Positions 34,781 to 43,885 of a stretch of 64,000 bases of DNA are shown here, one piece after another. Source of the DNA: Gammaproteobacteria bacterium. Its GTDB lineage: Bacteria; Pseudomonadota; Gammaproteobacteria; Pseudomonadales; Azotimanducaceae. The notes under the pieces are model-generated. The model had not been told where the DNA came from and did no database searches. It saw only the letters and a program-made list of their open reading frames with translations. The stretch lies in contig JAPOVK010000017.1 of the NCBI GenBank assembly GCA_026708185.1, positions 62,001 to 126,000 on the forward strand. The letters are read 5' to 3'. The stretch's first letter is position 1; each line of letters begins with the position of its first letter. The translations under genes were made by a program, and so were the position numbers.

Positions 34781-36201
34781 CGGCGCGACCGACGGCCGCC
34801 TGGGGTGCGCTCCGTGCGGCGGGGGCGGCGGTCGCGATTCTGCTGACGCCCCCGGTCGACGCCGCGTCTGCCGAGGACGGCGCTCTGCGCCTTGCGCCCG
34901 GCACGTCGGCGACGCTCGCCTTCGAGGACGACGTCGAAGCCGCCTTCGTCGCGGACCCCGAGACCGCCGACGTCGCGGTCGTGGACACGCGCCGCCTGAT
35001 TGTCCACGGCCGCGGCGCGGGCATCACCAGCCTCAAGGTCTTCGATACCGCCGGCGGCGAACTCGCCCGCTACGCCGTCCACGTCGATGCCCAGCCGGGC
35101 CACGCCGCTGCGGTTCTGGCGCACGTCGCCGGCCCGGAACCGGACATCCAGGTCGACGCCGTGGGCGGCGCCCTGTTCGTCACCGGCACGGCCAGGACCC
35201 CGGCACTGGCGGAGCGGCTTCTGCGCGGCATCCGAGCGGTCTCCGGCGACACGCCGGTCGTCGACGCCCTGACGCTCGCAACGCCGCCCCAGGTGAACCT
35301 CGACGTGGTCATATCCGAGGTGTCGCGTTCCGTCACGCGCGAACTGGGCATCGACTGGGGGGTCGACATCAACCCGTTCGCGCATCCCCTGCGGACCTGG
35401 GCGAGCGGAACCGGCATCCGCCTCGGCACGGGCGCGCTGCTGCTGGGGGAAGTGTACGAGCAGGTGATCCGCTTCGCCGGCCCGGCGACGCCGAACGCAC
35501 CAAGCGAAACCGCCGCGGCATCCAACGAAGTCGCCGAGATCGGGGTCGTGGAACCCTTGCGGTCCGCGGACGGCGGCATCGTCCTCGCCCAGCGCCGGGA
35601 GGTCAACAGCGGCAAGTACCGCGCCACCGCCTTCCTGGAGGCGCTGGCCGACAACGGACTGGTCGTCATCCACGCGCGTCCGACGCTGACCACCGTCAGC
35701 GGCCAGCCCGCGGAGTTCTTCTCCGGCCTCGAGATACCCGTGCCGACCATCTCCGACCGGGTCGTCGGCACGCAGTACAGGCAGACCGGCGTCAGCCTTT
35801 CGTTCACGCCGACCGTGCTCGCCGACGACCAGATCTCGCTGACCGTCCAGCCCCGAATACGCGAGATAGCGGCCGGCGGCGCCACCATCGCCGGCACCAT
35901 CGTGCCCAACATCAACGAGCGGTCCGCGTCCACCACGGTCGAGTTGGGGGATGGGGAGTCCATCGCCATCGCGGGCCTCTACCGCCGCCACGCGACGGCC
36001 AGCGAAAGCGGCATCCCGCTCCTCAAGGACATCCCGCTGTGGGGCGCCTTGTTCCAGACCAGCCGAGAGACCGAACGCGCGGTCGAGTTGATCATCGTCG
36101 TCACCCCCCGCATCGTCGCGGCGATTCCGCCGGAGACGGTCGCGCGCATCGAGCAGCCCGCCGCGTCGATGCGCGAACTGGGAAGCCAGTTCTACTACTA
36201 G
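34777..36201 (+). CDS. cpaC: Tad pilus secretin CpaC/RcpA
   Basis: 474 residues from GTG 34777, overlapping the cpaB stop by 4 bases. A signal peptide (AAGAAVAILLTPPVDAASA) is followed by the N-terminal secretin domain (LRLAPGTSATLAF ... TRRLIVHGRGAGITSLKVFD), a BON-like middle and the C-terminal secretin core (FFSGLEIPVP ... GVSLSFTPTVLADDQISLTV ... ELIIVVTPRIV). It should form the outer-membrane channel for the Tad pilus. Length is normal. Strong family match. Confidence 0.93.
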   Translation: MTARPTAAWGALRAAGAAVAILLTPPVDAASAEDGALRLAPGTSATLAFEDDVEAAFVADPETADVAVVDTRRLIVHGRGAGITSLKVFDTAGGELARYAVHVDAQPGHAAAVLAHVAGPEPDIQVDAVGGALFVTGTARTPALAERLLRGIRAVSGDTPVVDALTLATPPQVNLDVVISEVSRSVTRELGIDWGVDINPFAHPLRTWASGTGIRLGTGALLLGEVYEQVIRFAGPATPNAPSETAAASNEVAEIGVVEPLRSADGGIVLAQRREVNSGKYRATAFLEALADNGLVVIHARPTLTTVSGQPAEFFSGLEIPVPTISDRVVGTQYRQTGVSLSFTPTVLADDQISLTVQPRIREIAAGGATIAGTIVPNINERSASTTVELGDGESIAIAGLYRRHATASESGIPLLKDIPLWGALFQTSRETERAVELIIVVTPRIVAAIPPETVARIEQPAASMRELGSQFYY

Positions 36202-36566
36202 CGGCGGCGCCGCATCGAGACGGGCGGGACCTTCCCGACCGCAAGCGGACCTCGGTCGAGATCAGCTCGACGTCCGGTCGAGACGATGGAAGGGAAGGGC
36301 AGGTGCGGTCCGAGGGCATTCGCGGACATTCGCCGCGGCGGAACGGATCGGCCGAGGCGGCATGCCGCGGCTGCGTTCACGTCGGCGGCGCACGGGCTCG
36401 CCGGGAACGGGCGATGAACACCATGTGCGGGATTGCGGCATTGACCGTGCCAAAAGCGGGGCAGGGGCTTCAAACCAGCCCATTGCCGGCGTTCCGCGGC
36501 TTGCGGGCACCGCGCCGCGGTGGCAAGCTAGCGGCAGTTCGATCAACGGAAGTGCGGGAGCGGAGC
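36202..36566. other. Gap inside the Tad locus
   Basis: 365 bases between the secretin gene and a small lipoprotein gene. In many Tad loci a cpaD gene follows the secretin; no cpaD-like frame is visible here. ORFs present are Arg-rich shadows. Confidence 0.4.
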
Positions 36567-36818
36567 ATGCAAAGTCCGACGCCGCGCGTTGCCGGTGCCG
36601 CGCTCTTGGTGGCGTTGCTGTCCGGCTGCGCGAGCACGCCGCCGACCGGCGCCGTCATCTCCCTGTACCAGGAGTCCATGGCCGCAGCGGCCCGGCCGCC
36701 CACGCGCGCGGACGACAAGTCGGCGCGGCGGGCCGCCCAGGCGACCCGCGCGGTCGAGGCGTGGCGCGAAGCAGCGGCCGGCGGCGACGCGCCGCAGTCC
36801 GCGGCGGGCCAACTGTGA
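36567..36818 (+). CDS. Small lipoprotein in the Tad locus
   Basis: 83 residues. MQSPTPRVAGAALLVALLSG followed by Cys21 is a good lipobox (LLSG-C), so the mature protein should be a lipid-anchored peptide of about 63 residues, mostly helical and Ala/Arg-rich. It occupies the place where Tad loci often carry the CpaD or TadD lipoprotein, but it is far shorter than either. A purine-rich stretch (GGGAGCGGAGC) precedes the ATG. Its role in pilus assembly is inferred only from position. Confidence 0.65.
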   Translation: MQSPTPRVAGAALLVALLSGCASTPPTGAVISLYQESMAAAARPPTRADDKSARRAAQATRAVEAWREAAAGGDAPQSAAGQL

Positions 36819-36862
36819 CGGCCGCGGACGCACCGCGCGGAACCCGGTGCGGCGCATAGTAC

Positions 36863-37972
36863 GTGGCCGCACCGCCGTTCACGGCCTTCCTCCGGGACCA
36901 GGACAGCCGTCGCGTAGCGCGCGCCCTCGATGAGCACGCGGTCGTCCATCGCGGCACCGTCAAGGACGCCGCCCGCCGCTGCCAGGCGGAGCCGTCCGCC
37001 GACCTCCTGCTCGTCGACCTGGACGGCGAGCAGAATCCTCTCGCGCACATGGCCACGCTGCTCCGCGTGTGCCGGCCCGAGACCACGATCCTCGCCACCG
37101 GTTCCGAGAACAACGTCGCCTTGGCCAACGACCTCTACCGGGGCGGCGTGTTCCTGTACCTGCCCAAGCCGCTCGAACTGGCCGACCTCGACCGCGGCCT
37201 GCGCGAGGTCGACGCCGCCCAGGCCCACGAACGGCGCCCCGAGATCCAGACTTCCCGGCTGGTTCTCGTGCTGGGGAAGGGCATGGGCACGAACACGGCC
37301 ACGGCCCTGCTCGCTCGCCTCGCGGCGGAGCGCGGCCGATACGTGAGCTGCCTGGACCTCGACCCGAACTTCGGGACGCTGGCGCTCGCGCTCGACACGC
37401 AGCCCGAGCGTGGTTTCGCCCAGGCGCTGCAGTCTCCGGGCGGCCTCTCGGTCGACCGCCTCCAGTCGCACGTCTCGAACCGTATTGGTCTGATCGCCCA
37501 CCCCTACGACCAGGCAGGCCAGCACTACGACGGCGAGCATGCGCTGCCGGAACTGGTCGGCGCGCTTGCGGCCTACGCGCACCTCATCCTCGCCTGCGGC
37601 GCGAGCACGGCCCATGTGGACGCGTTGCGGCACCTCACCACATGCCATCTCGTCGTGTTCGAACCCACCCCCGCGGGGGTTTCGATCGCCATGCGGTGGC
37701 TCCGCATCCTCGAGGGTTCCTCCTGCATGTTGCTGATGAACCACGCCCGGCCGCTGCCCCACGTCCTCACCGAGGAGCAGATCCGGACGAGTCTGGGAGG
37801 CCGGTCCCCGGACGTCGTGTTTCCCCATGTCAAAGGCATGCCGCGCGCGATGGCGCTGGGCGAACCCGAGCGCGCCGTGTCGCGGCGCGAGCGCGAGCTC
37901 CTGGACAGGGTCCTGAACCCGCTGGTCGGCACCGCGGGACCGGCCGCCGCCGAGGAGCAGCTGGGGCCCTAG
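36863..37972 (+). CDS. cpaE: Tad pilus localisation ATPase-like protein CpaE/TadZ
   Basis: 369 residues from a GTG at 36863. Residues 1-115 read as a receiver-like domain (ADLLLVDLDGEQ ... TILATGSENNVALANDLYRGG ... LPKPLE). The rest is a MinD/ParA-like ATPase domain in which the P-loop is atypical (VLVLGKGMGTNTATAL; the P-loop lysine is replaced), as is usual in CpaE/TadZ. LDLDPNFGTLALALD fits the Walker A'/switch region. The protein directs the Tad apparatus to a cell pole. Its end overlaps the convergent SPOR gene by 4 bases. Confidence 0.88.
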   Translation: MAAPPFTAFLRDQDSRRVARALDEHAVVHRGTVKDAARRCQAEPSADLLLVDLDGEQNPLAHMATLLRVCRPETTILATGSENNVALANDLYRGGVFLYLPKPLELADLDRGLREVDAAQAHERRPEIQTSRLVLVLGKGMGTNTATALLARLAAERGRYVSCLDLDPNFGTLALALDTQPERGFAQALQSPGGLSVDRLQSHVSNRIGLIAHPYDQAGQHYDGEHALPELVGALAAYAHLILACGASTAHVDALRHLTTCHLVVFEPTPAGVSIAMRWLRILEGSSCMLLMNHARPLPHVLTEEQIRTSLGGRSPDVVFPHVKGMPRAMALGEPERAVSRRERELLDRVLNPLVGTAGPAAAEEQLGP

Positions 37973-40071
37973 CGGGGCGCGGGCGCGCCGACCAGATCCG
38001 CAAGCGCCGCCGAACGCGCGTCGTCCAGCGGCCCGATGCGCACGCGGTGCACGGGCGTGCCGTCGTCCTTCGTCCACGCCGACACTGTCACCGGCTCCCC
38101 GGTCTGCGTCCGCAGACGCGCTGCCAGCGCCTCGGCTGCGGCGCGGTCGCCGTACGCACCCACCTGGAGGTAGCTCCCGCCGTCGCCAACGACCACCAGC
38201 GACGGCGCCGCACCGTCCGCGTCGCGCGCGGCGTCCCCGTGGCCCGCTCGCATGCGAATGCCGCCGAAGCCGCTTTCCTCCAGCACGGCTGCCAGTGCCG
38301 GCACCTCGTCGACGTCCAAGGGGCCGATGCGGACGCGGTGGGAGTCGCCGCCGTCCGCGGCCTCGTCCACCGAAACCGTGATGGCGGTCAGGTCCCGCAG
38401 CCGCGCGGCGAGCGCGTCCGCGGCCGCCCGGCTCGCGTAGGCCCCCGCCTGTACGTAGTCGGCTCCGTCCTCGCCGGCCAGGACGAAGGCCTCCAGGTCG
38501 GAAACCGGACCCGGGTCGTGCGCGCCGTCGACCGCCGCCGCCGCGGACGTGGAGACGACGTCCCGGTCGGGCGCCAGGCGGACCTCGGTCTCGGGGACCG
38601 CACCGGCCCCCTGGGCGCGGTCGCCGCTACGCGTGCGAATGCCGCCGAAGCCGCTCTCCTCCAAGGCGGCCGCCAGTGCCGGCACCTCGTCGACGTCCAA
38701 GGGGCCGATGCGGACGCGGTGGGAGTCGCCGCCGTCCGCGGCCTCGTCCACCGAAACCGTGATGGCGGTCAGGTCCCGCAGCCGCGCGGCGAGCGCGTCC
38801 GCGGCCGCCCGGCTCGCGTAGGCCCCGGCCTGCACGTAGTCGGCGCCGCCCGCGCCGGCCAGGACGAAGGCTCCCAGATCGGACGCGGCCGCCGGCTCGT
38901 CGGGCGGGCGGCCGACCGTCGACGTCGCGGAGGCCGGGACGCCGTCCCCGGCGAGCGCCGAGCGCTCGGCGAACTCGCCGAGGCCGGGCAGCGATGCCGG
39001 CTCCCCCGGCACGTCCTCCGGTTCGCGGGCGGCCGACCCCGCCGTTTGGGCGACGACGCGGCCCGACGCGTCGCCTTCGGTCGAAGGCTGGGGCTCCGCC
39101 GCGGCCGTCCTCGCGACCCCGCCCGGGGCCGGTTCCCCGTCCCCGTCCGCTTCGAGCGGCATGCCGTGGCGGGCGTCTCGCGCGGGCTCCGGCGTGCCGG
39201 AGGGTCCGTCCGCGGCGGCACCGTCGGGAGCGCCCGCATCCGCGGAGACATCCGCGGCCGAGATCCCGGCGAGCTCCTGCGCCTCCGCCGCGTCGGCTTC
39301 GGCCGGCTCGTCGTCGCCGTTCGGCTGTGCTGCGGCGGCGGGCGCGGCCTCCGGTCCGTGCGGGCGGGCATCGGCCGGGCTCATGGCGGCGGTTTCCCCG
39401 CTGTCGGGCGGCGCGGCTCGATCACCCGTCTCCTCCGCGTCGCGCGCGGCGGGTGCCGGAGCCAGCGTCATCGACGAGAGCATCTCCACGGCGACCGCCA
39501 GGTTGCTGCCGAACGCCGGCTCGTCGGGGTTGCGAAGCACGGCCTTTTCGATCGCCGCCACCGCACCGCGCGGATCGCCGTCCAGCCAGCGCACCATGCC
39601 GACGCCGTTGTGCGCCCAGGCGGCGTGCGCGTCCGAGGCGTTCTCCTCGGGCGAGGCAAGGCGTGCGAAGCTGCGCATGGCCGCTTCCTGCTGTCCTGCG
39701 GCCAGGGCCGCGCGCCCGTGCGCGAGGAGAGCCGCGTGACGCTCTTCGGACAGCGTCGCGTGGACCGCCGCCGCCAGGTGCCACGATGCCGCCGCGCCGG
39801 GGTCGCGCTCCGCCATCGCCACCCGTCCGAGGCCCGTCCGCGCCGCGACCGACCCTTCGTCCACCTCGAGGAGGCGCGTGTACAGCCGCTTCGCGGTTTC
39901 CACCTGCCCGGCGTCGAGTGCCGCGTCCGCCATCGGCAGCACGGCGCGCTCGACCGTCGCCACCGGCCCCCGGTCCGGCTGCCCGAAGGTGCAGGACGCG
40001 GACGCCACGGCGCCGGCCAGCGCCATGAAGGAACGGAACAGCGCGGACCGGCATGCGCCGCGAAACCACAT
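37969..40071 (-). CDS. TPR and triple-SPOR lipoprotein, antisense inside the Tad locus
   Basis: 700 residues. The N-terminus carries a lipoprotein-like signal (MALAGAVASASC). Residues ~40-220 are TPR-like helices (TAKRLYTRLLEVDEGSVAARTG and following), similar to TadD. A long acidic Ala/Pro/Glu linker (~225-400) leads to three SPOR-like domains of pattern YVQAGAYASRAAADALAARL ... HRVRIGPL; SPOR domains bind denuded septal peptidoglycan. The first two SPOR units come from a near-identical DNA duplication (see repeat entry). The gene is on the opposite strand to its Tad neighbours and nearly touches both. A TadD-like pilus role at the division site is a reasonable guess. Confidence 0.82.
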   Translation of the reverse strand: MWFRGACRSALFRSFMALAGAVASASCTFGQPDRGPVATVERAVLPMADAALDAGQVETAKRLYTRLLEVDEGSVAARTGLGRVAMAERDPGAAASWHLAAAVHATLSEERHAALLAHGRAALAAGQQEAAMRSFARLASPEENASDAHAAWAHNGVGMVRWLDGDPRGAVAAIEKAVLRNPDEPAFGSNLAVAVEMLSSMTLAPAPAARDAEETGDRAAPPDSGETAAMSPADARPHGPEAAPAAAAQPNGDDEPAEADAAEAQELAGISAADVSADAGAPDGAAADGPSGTPEPARDARHGMPLEADGDGEPAPGGVARTAAAEPQPSTEGDASGRVVAQTAGSAAREPEDVPGEPASLPGLGEFAERSALAGDGVPASATSTVGRPPDEPAAASDLGAFVLAGAGGADYVQAGAYASRAAADALAARLRDLTAITVSVDEAADGGDSHRVRIGPLDVDEVPALAAALEESGFGGIRTRSGDRAQGAGAVPETEVRLAPDRDVVSTSAAAAVDGAHDPGPVSDLEAFVLAGEDGADYVQAGAYASRAAADALAARLRDLTAITVSVDEAADGGDSHRVRIGPLDVDEVPALAAVLEESGFGGIRMRAGHGDAARDADGAAPSLVVVGDGGSYLQVGAYGDRAAAEALAARLRTQTGEPVTVSAWTKDDGTPVHRVRIGPLDDARSAALADLVGAPAPR
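38256..38871. repeat. 235-base near-identical direct repeat inside the SPOR gene
   Basis: Positions 38256-38490 and 38637-38871 are direct repeats offset by 381 bases (127 codons) with only a few base differences. They encode two of the three SPOR domains. The very high identity, including silent positions, indicates recent duplication or ongoing gene conversion. Confidence 0.92.
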
Positions 40072-40124
40072 CGCCGACCATCCATCAGCGCCGAGGGGCG
40101 TTCGATCTTACCGCACTTTGGGGT

Positions 40125-40691
40125 ATGATCAGGCCTGTCCGCAACGTCGCCCCAAGGCCGGTGAACACGACCCCTGACCGGTTGCGCCTTCCGCACAGCG
40201 CGCGAAAAGCGCGGCACCGAAGCGCCGGTGCCGTGGTCGTCGAGTACACCGTGGTCCTGCTGGTCTTCGTCGCCTTCATGACGACGGTCGCGGAGTTCTA
40301 CCGGATTTCGCTCGTCGATCAGGTCCTGGCGCGCGCGACCCACGACGCGGCCATCGCGGCGGGACGCGATCCGGCCCGATGCGAGGACGCGGTCAAGTCG
40401 GCGTTCACCGAAAACCGCGTCGCGCGCTGGCTGTTCGACCGCGACGACAGCGGGGCGATCGGCTTCGCGATGGGTTCCGGAGCGGCGCCGGACGGAACGT
40501 CGCTCCAGGAGATCCGCGTCGCCGTCGCGGCGGACGACGGGTCGCTCGCCAACGGCGTCGACTTCTCGACCCCGAACTGCGGGACCAACGGGAGTTGGAT
40601 TCGCGTTCACTCGACTGTGCCCGTCCGCCCTCGCTTCGCCACCGGCACCATTCTCCGGTGGCACACGAGCTGGGCCGTCAACCAGCGCTAG
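40125..40691 (+). CDS. TadE-like pseudopilin
   Basis: 188 residues from ATG 40125. After a basic leader comes the pseudopilin signature SAG/AVVVEYTVVLLVFVAFM: Gly before the cut and Glu at +5, then one hydrophobic helix. The C-terminal ~120 residues are a small extracytoplasmic domain. TadE-type minor pilins are cut by the same peptidase as Flp and help assemble the pilus. It is divergent from the SPOR gene (53 bases between the two starts) and 27 bases upstream of a second TadE-like gene. Confidence 0.82.
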   Translation: MIRPVRNVAPRPVNTTPDRLRLPHSARKARHRSAGAVVVEYTVVLLVFVAFMTTVAEFYRISLVDQVLARATHDAAIAAGRDPARCEDAVKSAFTENRVARWLFDRDDSGAIGFAMGSGAAPDGTSLQEIRVAVAADDGSLANGVDFSTPNCGTNGSWIRVHSTVPVRPRFATGTILRWHTSWAVNQR

Positions 40692-40718
40692 CCGGGCCCT
40701 GGCAGAACGGGCGGGACC

Positions 40719-41543
40719 ATGGCCAACGGCTTCGAAGACGCGCTTCGCCGGACCGGACCACCCGGCCTCGGGCAGGCGGGGCGGGGGCCCGGAACCCGCA
40801 GGACCGCGTTCCCGTCCCCTTCGCGGACGCGCACCGCGGAGCAGCGCGCCGGACCGGCGGTCGCGGGGTCGGCGACCGTCGAGTTCTGCGTCATCGCGCC
40901 GTTCATTCTCGTTCTCCTCGCGGCGGTCTGGGATCTGCGCGCGTACATCGCCCAGCGCACCGACCTGGTCCGCGAGATCTACGTCATGGCCGAGGCCATG
41001 GCCGACGAGATCGACGACGCGACGGCGCCGTTCGCGTCCGTGCTGGGCGCGGACGGGCCGTTCCGCGAACGGCTCGGAGGCACGGTCGTCGCCGGCGCCG
41101 CCAGCGCCGCCCTGGTCGTGCGCGGCACCACGCATCGCGACGGAACGGCCTGCGCCGCCGACGCGTGGTGCCCGCCGACGGTGGCCCTCGCGTGGCCGGC
41201 CAGCGAGTCCGACCGCGTCTGGCGCGAGAGCGGCGCGGCCGGCTGTTCCGCTCCGAACGCGCTGCCCGCGCCCGGCACGTCCTTCCCGGCCGCGGCGGCG
41301 GTGCTCCCCGGCGAGAGCGCGGACGGCACGCCCGAGGAGACCTGGTTCAGCCGCAACATGTCCGACCAGGAGTGGTGGGTCGTCATCGACGTCTGCATTC
41401 GTCCACGTGGCGGGATCGGCGGGCGCATGACGCAGCTCGCCGCCGCGGCAGTGCTCGATCTGCCGTTCGACATCCGCCACCGCGCCGCGTGGCCTTCGGT
41501 GCACGACCGCGACGACTGTCCCTGGTGTAGCAGCGGCCCGTAG
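40719..41543 (+). CDS. TadE/TadG-like pilus assembly protein
   Basis: 274 residues. The segment AVAG/SATVEFCVIAPFILVLLAAV has the pseudopilin pattern with Gly before the predicted cut, Glu at +5 and a membrane helix. An unusually long, Arg/Pro-rich leader of about 50 residues precedes it. The extracytoplasmic part (~75-274) contains four or more cysteines (CAADAWC, GCSAPN, CPWCSS) that could form disulfides. It follows the first TadE-like gene closely and precedes the ATPase gene, the normal place for minor pilins. Confidence 0.78.
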   Translation: MANGFEDALRRTGPPGLGQAGRGPGTRRTAFPSPSRTRTAEQRAGPAVAGSATVEFCVIAPFILVLLAAVWDLRAYIAQRTDLVREIYVMAEAMADEIDDATAPFASVLGADGPFRERLGGTVVAGAASAALVVRGTTHRDGTACAADAWCPPTVALAWPASESDRVWRESGAAGCSAPNALPAPGTSFPAAAAVLPGESADGTPEETWFSRNMSDQEWWVVIDVCIRPRGGIGGRMTQLAAAAVLDLPFDIRHRAAWPSVHDRDDCPWCSSGP

Positions 41544-41587
41544 GTCGGGTCGGGAGACGCGCATCCGGATGGTGTAGAGTGGCGAGC

Positions 41588-42949
41588 ATGTTCCAATCGA
41601 TACGGGCCCGGCGCGCGCCGCCCCAGGCGGCGCCGGGACAGGCCAACGTCCGCGACCAGGCCGGCGCGGCGCGCGAGACCGCGCCCGACCGCTTCGAGCA
41701 GGTGGTGCCGTGGTACCACGCGCAGGTGCTGGAAGCCCTCGACACGCAGACCGCCGCGTCGCTCGGCACCGCGGAACTCGAAGCCTGGATCGCCTCGGTG
41801 CTCCACCGGATCGAAACGAGCCCCGATGCGCCGCCGATCGGCGGCGACCATGCCCGGCTCGCGACACGCCTCGTGGACGAGATGCGCGGCCTCGGACCGA
41901 TCGGCCCGTTGCTGCGGGATCCCGACGTCAGCGACATCATGGTCAACGGCCTCGACTCGGTGTACGTCGAACGGCACGGTCGGCTGGCCAAGGTGGACGT
42001 CAATTTCCGCGACGTCGACCACCTCACGCACATCGCGCAGCGCATCGCGCAGAACGCGGGACGCCGCGTCGACGAACTGAGCCCGATGTGCGATGCACGC
42101 CTGGACGACGGTTCCCGGGTCAACATCATCGCCCCGCCGCTTGCGATAGACGGGGCCGCGATCTCGATCCGCCGCTTCCGCACGGGCGGCTTCACCGTCG
42201 ACGAGCTGGCCCGCGGCGGCGCGATGCATCCCAGCATGGCCACGCTTCTCGAGGTGGCCGCGAAGGCGCGCCTCAACCTCGTCGTGTCCGGGGGCACCGG
42301 CTCGGGCAAGACCACGCTGCTGAACGCGCTGTCCGGCTTCATCGGCGCCGAAGAGCGTGTCGTGACGCTCGAGGACGCCGCGGAGCTCAGCCTCCGGCAA
42401 CCGCACGTCGTGCGGCTGGAGACGCGGCCGCCTTCCGCCGAGGGGGTGGGCGAGATCCCGATGCGCGACCTGCTGAAGAACGCGCTCAGGATGCGACCGG
42501 ACCGCATCATCGTGGGCGAGGTCCGCGGTCCCGAGGCGCTCGACGCGCTTCAGGCCATGAACACGGGCCACCCCGGTTCCATGTTCACGATCCATGCCAA
42601 CAACCCCCGCGACACCCTGTCGCGCCTCGAGTACCTGGTCATGATGGAGTCCGGAGAGATGCCGCTGTCCGCCATCCGCAACCAGGTCGTCTCGGCCGTC
42701 GACATGATCGTCCACGCGTCGCGGTTCCGCGACGGGAGCCGCCGCGTGGTCGCCATCGCCGACGTCGTCGGACTGGAAGGCAACGTCCCCGTCCTCGAGG
42801 AGCTGTGGAGCTACGACTCCGCGAACCGGCTCTTCCGCAGCAGCGGCAGCCGGCCGTCCTTCATCGACCGGGTCGAGGAAATGGGCCTCGGCGGCGAGCT
42901 GCGGTCGGGCCTGGGACGTCCGGGCGCGACAATCGGCAAGCAGCCGTAG
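41588..42949 (+). CDS. tadA: Tad pilus motor ATPase TadA/CpaF
   Basis: 453 residues from ATG 41588 (a GTG at 41579 is in frame). It has the type II/IV secretion ATPase core: Walker A GGTGSGKTTLLNAL near residue 235, the Asp box TLEDAAEL, Walker B RPDRIIVGEVRG and the His box GHPGSMFTIHANN. CpaF-type N-terminal marks (SDIMVNGLDSVYVER) are present. The hexamer powers pilus extension and probably retraction at the inner membrane, working with TadB and TadC encoded directly downstream. No gap before tadB. Confidence 0.95.
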   Translation: MFQSIRARRAPPQAAPGQANVRDQAGAARETAPDRFEQVVPWYHAQVLEALDTQTAASLGTAELEAWIASVLHRIETSPDAPPIGGDHARLATRLVDEMRGLGPIGPLLRDPDVSDIMVNGLDSVYVERHGRLAKVDVNFRDVDHLTHIAQRIAQNAGRRVDELSPMCDARLDDGSRVNIIAPPLAIDGAAISIRRFRTGGFTVDELARGGAMHPSMATLLEVAAKARLNLVVSGGTGSGKTTLLNALSGFIGAEERVVTLEDAAELSLRQPHVVRLETRPPSAEGVGEIPMRDLLKNALRMRPDRIIVGEVRGPEALDALQAMNTGHPGSMFTIHANNPRDTLSRLEYLVMMESGEMPLSAIRNQVVSAVDMIVHASRFRDGSRRVVAIADVVGLEGNVPVLEELWSYDSANRLFRSSGSRPSFIDRVEEMGLGGELRSGLGRPGATIGKQP

Positions 42950-43885
42950 GTGGACGTCGACCGCGTCCTGCTGCTCGGCATCCTCGTGGTCGGGGGCTTT
43001 GTCGTCGCCACCGTCGTGGCGAACGAGACGATCCGTCGCCGGATCCGGATGGGACGGCGGATGCTGCCGCTCAACATTCCCGAGGGCGACCAGCCCGGCG
43101 AGCAGGCGTCCGCCGTGGAGCAACCGGGCGGCGAGCGGCCCGTCGTGTCGTTCCTGCGCCGCCTCTACCCGCTCTCCGGCGGTCCGCGCACGGCCGCGAT
43201 CGCCGTGGCATGCGGCGCGGTGAGCGGCACGCTTCTCGTCCCGGCCCTGGTTTTCGTCGGCCTGCCGGGGCCGCTCGCCGTCGTCGCGGGCTTGCTGCTC
43301 GGCACCGGCATGGCCGTGACGGTCGGCACGTTCCGCGAGCAACGCATGCGGGAGCTGTTCCAGGACCGCTTCCTGGTGGCGATCGAGGACTTCGAGCGCA
43401 TGGCCCGGTTCGGCATCGGCACCAGCCAGGCCATCGCGTCGATCGCCGCGAGCGCGGAGGAACCGGTTCGTCCGACGATGGCCAAGGTCGCCCTCGACGC
43501 CGACCTCGGCGTTCCCCTCGCCGTCGCGATCGGCCGCGAGGCGCGCCGGATCCGGATCAGCGAAATGGCGATGCTCGCCGCCATCGTGTCCACGCAGACC
43601 CGCACCGGGGGCGGGCTGACCGAGGCAGTCGCGAACCTCGCGCAGATGCTGCGCGAGAGGATCGACAACCGCGCGAGACTCAAGGCCGCCACCGCGGAGT
43701 CCAAGATCAGCCTCATCATCCTGTCGCTCGTTCCGGTGGCCGCCATCGGCATTCTGGCCACCACCCAGCCGGAGGTCTTCCGCACGCTGCTCGGCTCCGC
43801 GCGCTACCTGCTCGGGATCGGCGTCGGCCTGATCGCGCTCGGCATCGCGGTCGCCTTCTTCATGGTTCGGGCGGCGTCGAGATGA
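42950..43885 (+). CDS. tadB: Tad inner-membrane platform protein TadB
   Basis: 311 residues from GTG 42950, starting directly after the tadA stop. Membrane helices are seen near 7-25, 85-120 (ACGAVSGTLLVPALVFVGL), and in the C-terminal part (LIILSLVPVAAIGILA, LLGIGVGLIALGIAVAFF). The central cytoplasmic T2SSF-type region holds FGIGTSQAIASIAASAEEPV and TRTGGGLTEAVANLAQMLRE. It forms the platform that the motor turns or pushes. The stop overlaps tadC by 4 bases (ATGA). Confidence 0.93.
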   Translation: MDVDRVLLLGILVVGGFVVATVVANETIRRRIRMGRRMLPLNIPEGDQPGEQASAVEQPGGERPVVSFLRRLYPLSGGPRTAAIAVACGAVSGTLLVPALVFVGLPGPLAVVAGLLLGTGMAVTVGTFREQRMRELFQDRFLVAIEDFERMARFGIGTSQAIASIAASAEEPVRPTMAKVALDADLGVPLAVAIGREARRIRISEMAMLAAIVSTQTRTGGGLTEAVANLAQMLRERIDNRARLKAATAESKISLIILSLVPVAAIGILATTQPEVFRTLLGSARYLLGIGVGLIALGIAVAFFMVRAASR

